Below, piece by piece: positions 1 to 4,261 of a stretch of DNA of 6,348 nt. Position 1 is the stretch's first letter. Every line of letters begins with the position of its first letter. The notes under the pieces are model-generated. The model did no database searches and had not been told where the DNA came from. It worked only from the letters and a program-made list of their open reading frames with translations. A program made the translations under genes and the position numbers. Origin of the DNA: Gammaproteobacteria bacterium (GTDB taxonomy: Bacteria > Pseudomonadota > Gammaproteobacteria > Steroidobacterales > Steroidobacteraceae); the NCBI GenBank assembly GCA_030039615.1, contig JASHVF010000231.1, positions 1-6,348 on the forward strand, in the 5' to 3' direction.

Positions 1-284
1 AACTGGTAGACGAAGCCGAGCGCGCGGTTGCGCAGCACGCCGCGCTCGCGCTCCCCGAGCGCATGGATGTCGCGCCCGGCGATCAGCACCTGGCCGCTGC
101 TGGGCGCGTCCAGGCCGCCGAGTATCTGCAGCAGCGTCGTCTTGCCGGAGCCCGAGGCACCGACGATCGCGACGCGCTCGCCCGCCGCGACGCTGAGCGA
201 GACGCCCTGCAGCACCGGCAGCAGCACCGGGCCCTGGCGGAAGCTCTTCTCGACCTGCCGTGCCTCGAGAACGCCGTCACTCAT
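1..284 (-). CDS. lolD: LolD, ATPase of the lipoprotein-releasing ABC transporter (5' part, runs off left edge)
   Basis: LolD is the cytoplasmic ATPase of the LolCDE complex, which extracts outer-membrane lipoproteins from the inner membrane and hands them to LolA. The frame read leftward from ATG at 284-282 stays open to the edge and gives 94 complete residues of a protein usually near 230. A Walker A motif GASGSGKT lies at residues 42-49, followed by LLQILGGLDAPSSG, typical of the LolD/MacB branch. The last residues, GFVYQ plus a partial Phe codon, are the Q-loop. The signature motif, Walker B and H-loop lie outside the window. A GGAGG Shine-Dalgarno sequence at 298-294 stands 9 nt before the ATG and decides the start. 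The start overlaps the end of the preceding permease gene by 8 nt (ATGAGTGA), so translation is probably coupled. LolD is favoured over other MacB-type ATPases because of the upstream permeases. Confidence 0.93.
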   Translation of the reverse strand, partial: MSDGVLEARQVEKSFRQGPVLLPVLQGVSLSVAAGERVAIVGASGSGKTTLLQILGGLDAPSSGQVLIAGRDIHALGERERGVLRNRALGFVYQ

Positions 285-1527
285 GCCGCAACGCCTCCGC
301 GGGCGCGGTGCGCGCCGCGCGCCACGCCGGATAGATGGTCGCGAGCGCGCACAAGAGGAACGCCACGCCGCACACCTTGAGGACGTCGAGGCCCTCGACG
401 TAGGCCGGCAGATCGCTCAGGAAGTAGACACTGGCATCGATGAACCGCACCCCGAGCAGCCGCTCGAGCCCGCCGACCAGCCTCTCGAGGTTGTCGGACA
501 GCAGCGTCCCGAGCGCCGCGCCGAGCAGCGTACCGCCGAGCCCGATCAGCACCCCCTGCACGGCAAAGGTGGCGAGCACGTTGCGCGGCGCCGCCCCGAG
601 CGTGCGCAGGATGGCGATGTCGGTCTGCTTCTCCTTCACGATCATCACCAGCGTGGCCACGATGTTGAAGGCGGCCACCGCCACCAGCATCAGCAGGATG
701 ATGAACATCATCGACTTGGTGATCTCGATGGAACGGAAAAAGTTGGCGTGATTCTGCGTCCAGTCGCTCACGTAAAAGTCGCCGCCGAGCGCACGCGCCA
801 CGCGGATCGCGACCGCCGGCGCCCGCAGCGGGTCGGCGAGCGCCAGGCGCAGCCCGGTGACGCCATCGCCGAGGCGAAACAGCCGCGCCGCGTCCGCCAG
901 ATGTGTGAGCGCGAGCCCGCGGTCGAATTCGTACATACCGGAGGAGAAGATGCCGACCACGCGGAAGCGGCGCATGCGCGCCACCACCCCGGTCGGAGTC
1001 GCGGTGCCCTCGGGCGCGATCACCACCACCGTACCGCCGACGTGCGCGCCGAGCTCGTGGGCGAGCGCCGACCCGAGGATGATGCCGTACTCGCCCGGGG
1101 CGAGGTCGGCGAGACTTCCCTGTATCACACGCTGCGCCAGCCCCGTGGCCTCGCGCTCCTGCTCCGGCAGCACGCCGCGCACGGTCGCGCCGGCCATCGC
1201 CGGCCCGTTGGCAAGCATCGCCTGGCTCTCGACGTAGGGCACCGCCGCCAGCACGCCGCTCTGCAGCCGGGCGCGCTGCGCGAGCGTCTGCCAGTCCTCC
1301 AGCGAGCCGGACATGCCGGTCAGCTCGGCGTGCGAGGTCACCGCCAGGATGCGGCTGCGCAGCTCGCGCTCGAAGCCGTTCATCACCGACAGCACCACGA
1401 TCAGCGTCGCCACCCCCAGCGTCAGCCCGCACACCGACATCAGCGCGACGAACGACACGAAGCCGCGGCGGTGCGCCGAGCGCAGGTAGCGCGTACCGAT
1501 CAGCCATTCGTAGGGAACGCCTGCCAT
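277..1527 (-). CDS. lolE: LolC/LolE-family lipoprotein-releasing permease, second copy (416 aa)
   Basis: Inner-membrane permease of the Lol lipoprotein-release transporter, the usual length for the family. Visible parts: the N-terminal signature PYEWLIGTRYLRS; TM1 at about residues 24-48 ending in LSVMNGFERELRSRIL; a large periplasmic domain at about 50-270; then three C-terminal membrane segments at about 273-297, 318-343 and 383-402. The cytoplasmic stretch DIAILRTLGAAP (303-314) is the expected coupling-helix contact with LolD. The C-terminus PAEALRHE is LolC-like, while DASVYFLSDLP (364-374) resembles the LolE counterpart. Periplasmic TATPTGVVARMRRF resembles the LolC Hook that recruits LolA. 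The protein therefore looks like the hybrid type called LolF in some proteobacteria, and the lolE label is by position only. I chose ATG 1527 because MAGVPYEW matches family N-termini and sits 4 nt after the upstream stop; an in-frame ATG at 1575 would overlap that gene by 44 nt. The Shine-Dalgarno is weak, so coupling to upstream translation is likely. Confidence 0.92.
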   Translation of the reverse strand: MAGVPYEWLIGTRYLRSAHRRGFVSFVALMSVCGLTLGVATLIVVLSVMNGFERELRSRILAVTSHAELTGMSGSLEDWQTLAQRARLQSGVLAAVPYVESQAMLANGPAMAGATVRGVLPEQEREATGLAQRVIQGSLADLAPGEYGIILGSALAHELGAHVGGTVVVIAPEGTATPTGVVARMRRFRVVGIFSSGMYEFDRGLALTHLADAARLFRLGDGVTGLRLALADPLRAPAVAIRVARALGGDFYVSDWTQNHANFFRSIEITKSMMFIILLMLVAVAAFNIVATLVMIVKEKQTDIAILRTLGAAPRNVLATFAVQGVLIGLGGTLLGAALGTLLSDNLERLVGGLERLLGVRFIDASVYFLSDLPAYVEGLDVLKVCGVAFLLCALATIYPAWRAARTAPAEALRHE

Positions 1528-1531
1528 GCTG

Positions 1532-2797
1532 CTACTCGTAGCGCAGCGCTTCGGCGGGCGCGGTACGGGCGGCACGTAGCGCCGGATAGATGGTGGCGAG
1601 CGCGGTGAGCAGCAGGGCCGCGAGGGCGATCACCAGCACGTTGCCGGCGTGCACTTCGGAGGGGATCGTGCTGCTGTAATAGACGTCCGAGTCGAGGATC
1701 TGGAAATGGAAGGTGCGCTCGAGGAACGGCTCGATGGTCTCGACGTTGAGGGCGAGCAGCAATCCCAGCACGAGCCCGAGCGCCACTCCCAGCCAGCCGA
1801 TCACCAGCCCCTGCGTGATGAAGATGCCCATGACGCGGCGCGGCGCCGCGCCGAAGGTGCGCAGGATCGCGATATCGGTGCGCTTGTCGGTCACCACCAT
1901 GACCAGCATGGCGACGATGTTGAATGCCGCCACCGCGACGATCAGCAGCAGGATGAGCGACATCATGGTCTTCTCGATGCGGATCGCGCGGAAGTAGTTG
2001 GAATTGTCCTGCGTCCAGTCGCGCACCTCGAGATTGCCGGGCAGTGCCCGGCGCAGCCGCGCCGCCACCGCCGGAGCGGCCAGCACGTCGCCGACGCGGA
2101 TGCGCAGCCCCTGCCCGCCGCCGCCCGGCGGCAGGAGCGAGCGCACCTCATCGAGGGGCGCGAACACCAGTGTGCCGTCGTGATCCTGCAATCCCACCTC
2201 GAAGACGCCCGCAACCGCGAAACCGCGCAACTTCCCCTGCGGGGTGCCGTCCGCGCTCACGGTCGGCACCAGCAGCGTCAGCTGATCGCCCACGGCCAGA
2301 CCCAAGCGCTCGGCGATCAGCTCGCCGGGGATAACTCGCGCCGAGCCCGGCACCAGGTCCTTCAGGTGCCCCTGGGTGACCGCCGCGCCGAGCTCGCGCA
2401 CCGTGGCCTCGAGGCTCGGGTCCACGCCGCGCAACACCACCGGCAGCATCTGCGAGCCGCGCACCGCGAGCGCCTGCAGCTCCGCGTAGGGAGCCACGTC
2501 CGTGACGCCGCTGACGGCGCGCGCGCGTCGCGCCGCGTCCTGCCAGTCGGGCACGGCCGTGCGTGCGCCCCCATCGGGCGCAGGTGCCGCGATCACGCGC
2601 ACCTGGGCGCTCAACGACAACAGCCGCTCGCGCAGCTCGCTCTCGAAGCCGTTCATCACCGAGAGAATGACGATGAGAGCTGCGACCCCGACGCCGACCC
2701 CCACCAGCGACGCCCAGGTGATGAAGGAGACGAAAAACTTGTGCGAGCGCGCGCGCACGTAGCGCAGCCCGATGTAGACCGGCAGCGGATGAAACAT
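1532..2797 (-). CDS. lolC: LolC/LolE-family lipoprotein-releasing permease, first copy (421 aa)
   Basis: First gene of the leftward Lol operon and a paralogue of the next gene. Its product should sit in the inner membrane and, with the second permease and LolD, move lipoproteins to LolA. The N-terminus MFHPLPVYIGLRYVRARS is characteristic of the family. TM1 spans about residues 22-48 and ends in LSVMNGFESELRERLL; the periplasmic domain spans about 50-275; later membrane segments lie at about 279-302, 325-350 and 385-404. The coupling-helix region is DIAILRTFGAAP (308-319). The segment PTVSADGTPQGKLRGF aligns by eye with the LolC Hook, whereas LDSDVYYSSTIPSEV (368-382) is LolE-like; the C-terminus is LolC-like (PAEALRYE). 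A glycine run, PPGGGGQG, at 223-230 sits in the periplasmic domain. ATG 2797 is the only plausible start, since an in-frame TAA lies 9 nt upstream of it. No good Shine-Dalgarno is visible. The lolC label rests on operon position and a modest Hook match. Confidence 0.92.
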   Translation of the reverse strand: MFHPLPVYIGLRYVRARSHKFFVSFITWASLVGVGVGVAALIVILSVMNGFESELRERLLSLSAQVRVIAAPAPDGGARTAVPDWQDAARRARAVSGVTDVAPYAELQALAVRGSQMLPVVLRGVDPSLEATVRELGAAVTQGHLKDLVPGSARVIPGELIAERLGLAVGDQLTLLVPTVSADGTPQGKLRGFAVAGVFEVGLQDHDGTLVFAPLDEVRSLLPPGGGGQGLRIRVGDVLAAPAVAARLRRALPGNLEVRDWTQDNSNYFRAIRIEKTMMSLILLLIVAVAAFNIVAMLVMVVTDKRTDIAILRTFGAAPRRVMGIFITQGLVIGWLGVALGLVLGLLLALNVETIEPFLERTFHFQILDSDVYYSSTIPSEVHAGNVLVIALAALLLTALATIYPALRAARTAPAEALRYE

Positions 2798-2828
2798 CGT
2801 GGCGATTTAACCACAGATGCGCGGCTTT

Positions 2829-2844
2829 TCAGACCTGGATCACA
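2829..2844. promoter_or_regulatory. Possible CRP/Vfr-like binding site
   Basis: Read on the minus strand the site is TGTGA, six bases TCCAGG, then TCTGA. The left half matches the CRP/Vfr half-site TGTGA exactly and the right half matches TCACA at 3 of 5 positions; the TCxAG core also resembles the CRP consensus. Its centre lies near position -70 relative to the start inferred for the rightward promoter, a helical phase compatible with class I activation. A match this degenerate can occur by chance and no CRP gene is in view, so this is only a candidate. Confidence 0.22.
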
Positions 2845-2862
2845 GTTTGATGCCGATAAGTC

Positions 2863-2874
2863 AAGCCGCGGCTT
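2863..2874. promoter_or_regulatory. 12-bp perfect palindrome between divergent genes, candidate operator
   Basis: AAGCCGCGGCTT is a perfect palindrome. On the plus strand it runs straight into TTGACA (2874-2879), the -35 of the rightward promoter. On the minus strand it runs into TTGACT (2864-2859), a 5-of-6 match to a -35 for the leftward lol operon. A protein bound here would cover both -35 elements at once. The -10 for the leftward side is not convincing: with 16-18 nt spacers only weak hexamers such as TGATCC or GATCCA appear. The half GCGGCTTT also occurs at 2821-2828 as a direct repeat. The binding role is inferred from symmetry and position. Confidence 0.35.
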
Positions 2875-2900
2875 TGACAGATTGCGGGCGGTGTTATAGT
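2874..2900 (+). promoter_or_regulatory. Sigma70-like promoter for the small exported-protein gene
   Basis: The -35 TTGACA (2874-2879) is a perfect consensus and the -10 TATAGT (2895-2900) matches 5 of 6. The spacer is 15 nt, shorter than the usual 17; shifting the -35 to TTTGAC gives 16. The predicted start is near 2907, leaving a leader of about 16 nt with the Shine-Dalgarno GGAGGA at 2911-2916, six bases before ATG 2923. This AT-richer patch stands out from the GC-rich surroundings. Confidence 0.65.
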
Positions 2901-2922
2901 CCCGCGCAGCGGAGGAACTCGT

Positions 2923-3276
2923 ATGCAGGCACGAATTCTCGCGGCATTACTCTGCGGTTGCACACTCGCCGGCAGCGCACTCGCCGACACGGTGGTCGTC
3001 AACGACCAGGTGCAGGTGCGCGACTCGCAGGTCGACCGCCCCAAGCGCGGCGTCACCATGAGCGACGTGGAAAAACAGTTCGGCGCCCCGGTGACGCGCC
3101 ACCCGACGGTCGGCGGCGGCAACCCGCATCGCCCGCCGATCACCCGCTGGGACTACAGCGGCTTCGCGGTCGTGTTCGAAGGCGACCGGGTCATCGATTC
3201 GGTGGTGACGGGCGGCGGCGACGCCGCACCCGCCCCGGCACCCGCCGCGGCACCCGCCACCGGGCCGTCGGCCTAG
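2923..3276 (+). CDS. Small exported protein with BamE/SmpA-like motif pattern and Ala-Pro tail (117 aa)
   Basis: I do not recognise a named gene. The first 21 residues form a Sec signal peptide: MQAR, a hydrophobic core, and cleavage expected at ALA-DT (21/22), so the product should be periplasmic. LCGC at 10-13 is a poor lipobox, because it falls mid-core and an SPase I site follows. The mature part has RGVTMSDVEKQFGAPV (42-57), PPITRWDYSGF (71-81) and VVFEGDRVIDSVV (83-95). This order of a G-(V/M)-T helix start, FGxP, WDY and a closing strand resembles the small SmpA/OmlA (BamE) fold, and similar short uncharacterised proteins are common in gammaproteobacteria. That assignment is inferred by eye. 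The C-terminus (about 101-117) is low-complexity Ala-Pro. A strong promoter and GGAGGA Shine-Dalgarno precede it. It diverges from the lol operon and may share regulation with it, which suits an envelope role. Existence of the gene is well supported; its function is not. Confidence 0.85.
   Translation: MQARILAALLCGCTLAGSALADTVVVNDQVQVRDSQVDRPKRGVTMSDVEKQFGAPVTRHPTVGGGNPHRPPITRWDYSGFAVVFEGDRVIDSVVTGGGDAAPAPAPAAAPATGPSA
3226..3261 (+). repeat. Three-copy 12-bp in-frame tandem repeat encoding the Ala-Pro tail
   Basis: GCACCCGCC recurs at 3226, 3238 and 3250 with an exact 12-nt period; only the last three bases of each unit vary (CCG, GCG, ACC). Each unit encodes A-P-A-x, giving residues 102-113 of the small exported protein. 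The nucleotide identity across copies points to slippage or unit duplication, not merely shared codon choice. Changes in copy number would keep the reading frame. Confidence 0.75.
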
Positions 3277-3305
3277 AGTCACAAGCGCGCTTACGTTTGC
3301 CCGGG

Positions 3306-3328
3306 GCGCGCCCCCTCTTCGGGCGCGC
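3306..3328 (+). terminator. GC-rich hairpin downstream of the small exported-protein gene, possible terminator
   Basis: The arms GCGCGCCC (3306-3313) and GGGCGCGC (3321-3328) pair perfectly as an 8-bp stem with the 7-nt loop CCTCTTC. It lies 29 nt after the TAG at 3274-3276. No T-run follows on either strand; downstream is GGCGGCGGCG. It is therefore not a classic intrinsic terminator, though it could still pause polymerase or protect the transcript end. In such GC-rich DNA an 8-bp GC stem can also arise by chance. Confidence 0.3.
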
Positions 3329-3383
3329 GGCGGCGGCGTGCGCGCTGGCGGGCGAGCGGGCGCCGATGGTAGGCTCAGCTCAC

Positions 3384-3389
3384 TAGAAT
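3384..3389 (+). promoter_or_regulatory. -10-like hexamer upstream of the cyclase gene
   Basis: TAGAAT matches the sigma70 -10 at 5 of 6 and lies in a short AT-rich patch, but there is no recognisable -35 at 16-18 nt upstream. If used, transcription would start near 3396, at the GGGGA Shine-Dalgarno itself, giving a leader of only about 9 nt before GTG 3405. The 3277-3404 gap otherwise shows only the hairpin and GC-rich sequence. Confidence 0.22.
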
Positions 3390-3404
3390 AAATCCGGGGA
3401 ACAC

Positions 3405-4229
3405 GTGGTCGATGAGCCTCTCAGGGCCCGCATCGAGGCTCTGTTGCGCGCCACGAGCGTGCGTAAGAAGAAGGCCGCAGCTCTGCTGGAGAAAGAGATC
3501 CGGCGCCGCGAAGAGCTCCTGCGGCAAACCTTCCGCCGTTACGTCTCGCCGCGCGTCGCCGACAAGATTCTCGCCGACACCCAGCTGCGCGACACGCTGC
3601 TGTCGCCTGCGGGGCCGGCGGCGGAGGCGCGTGCTCACGCGGTGGTGCTGTTCGCGGACCTGCGGGGCTTCACCAGCATCAGCGAGCAGCTCGATCCGCA
3701 GCGCGTGGTGCCGCTGCTCAACGAGTTCTTCTCGCTGCTCACCGAGATCACCTTCAGGTACGAAGGCACCGTGTTTCACATGGCGGGCGACTGCCTGATG
3801 CTCGGCTTCGGCGTGCCGCTCGAGCAGCCCGACAGCCCGCAACGCGCCGTGGGCGCGGCGCGCGAGATGCTGACGCGCTTCGCCGAGCTGTCGCGCTCCT
3901 GGCGCGAGCGCTACCAGGTGGAGGCCGGGCTCGGTATCGGCATCAACGAAGGCGACGTGGTGGCCGGCAACGTCGGCTCCGCCGCCTACATGAACTACAC
4001 GATCATCGGCGACACGGTGAACGTCGCGGCGCGGCTGTGCCAGCGGGCCCGCGCCGGCGAGATGCTGTTCTCGAGCACCCTCAAGCGCTCGCTCGATGAG
4101 CACGGCCTCGATATCGGCGCGCGGCCGCTGCCGCCGATGCAGCTGCGCGGGCGCGCGCACCCGATCGACATCTTCTGCGTGCCGCGCGCCGCGCGCATGC
4201 AGCTCGCTCCGCAGCCCTCCGGCGGCTGA
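3405..4229 (+). CDS. Soluble class III adenylate/guanylate cyclase (274 aa)
   Basis: A nucleotide cyclase expected to make cAMP or cGMP from ATP or GTP as a dimer in the cytoplasm. Residues 18-45 are a highly charged helical, probably coiled-coil, segment, then FRRYVSPRVADKIL, the usual linker before bacterial class III catalytic domains. The catalytic domain spans about 77-260. Metal-binding aspartates are D85 (FADLRGFT) and D129 (MAGD). The transition-state pair is N206 and R210 in GDTVNVAAR. The adenine-contacting pair is normally Lys-Thr in class IIIb enzymes; here T199 is present but the Lys position is H125 (VFHMAGD), so substrate choice is uncertain. No sensor domain or membrane segment is visible, unlike many relatives. 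Start is GTG 3405 with GGGGA 4 nt upstream; an in-frame TAG at 3384-3386 excludes extension much further, and ATG 3412 is in another frame. mfd begins 32 nt downstream, so co-transcription is likely. Confidence 0.9.
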   Translation: MVDEPLRARIEALLRATSVRKKKAAALLEKEIRRREELLRQTFRRYVSPRVADKILADTQLRDTLLSPAGPAAEARAHAVVLFADLRGFTSISEQLDPQRVVPLLNEFFSLLTEITFRYEGTVFHMAGDCLMLGFGVPLEQPDSPQRAVGAAREMLTRFAELSRSWRERYQVEAGLGIGINEGDVVAGNVGSAAYMNYTIIGDTVNVAARLCQRARAGEMLFSSTLKRSLDEHGLDIGARPLPPMQLRGRAHPIDIFCVPRAARMQLAPQPSGG

Positions 4230-4261
4230 ACACACCTCTCTCGGGTAAGCTGCCCGGGATC

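Noticed and set aside
1528..1575. Upstream ATG at 1575 as start of the second permease
   Set aside because: It would add 16 residues unlike family N-termini and overlap the preceding gene by 44 nt; ATG 1527 fits better.
28..1608. Long plus-strand open frame (526 codons) antisense to the second permease gene
   Set aside because: Its product is Arg/His/Gln-rich with no recognisable domain, and it is the mirror of a clear LolC/E coding frame; typical of high-GC antisense frames.
1649..2899. Plus-strand open frame of 416 codons antisense to the first permease gene
   Set aside because: Same composition bias (His, Arg, Gln, Asp), no domain or good start context, fully opposite a conserved gene.
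2953..2961. Possible lipobox (LCGC, residues 10-13) making the small exported protein a Lol substrate
   Set aside because: The cysteine lies too early, in the middle of the hydrophobic core, and a better SPase I site (ALA-DT) follows at 21/22.
3412..3798. ATG at 3412 as an alternative cyclase start
   Set aside because: It is in a different frame and encodes Arg/Cys-rich sequence; the cyclase motifs are in the GTG 3405 frame.
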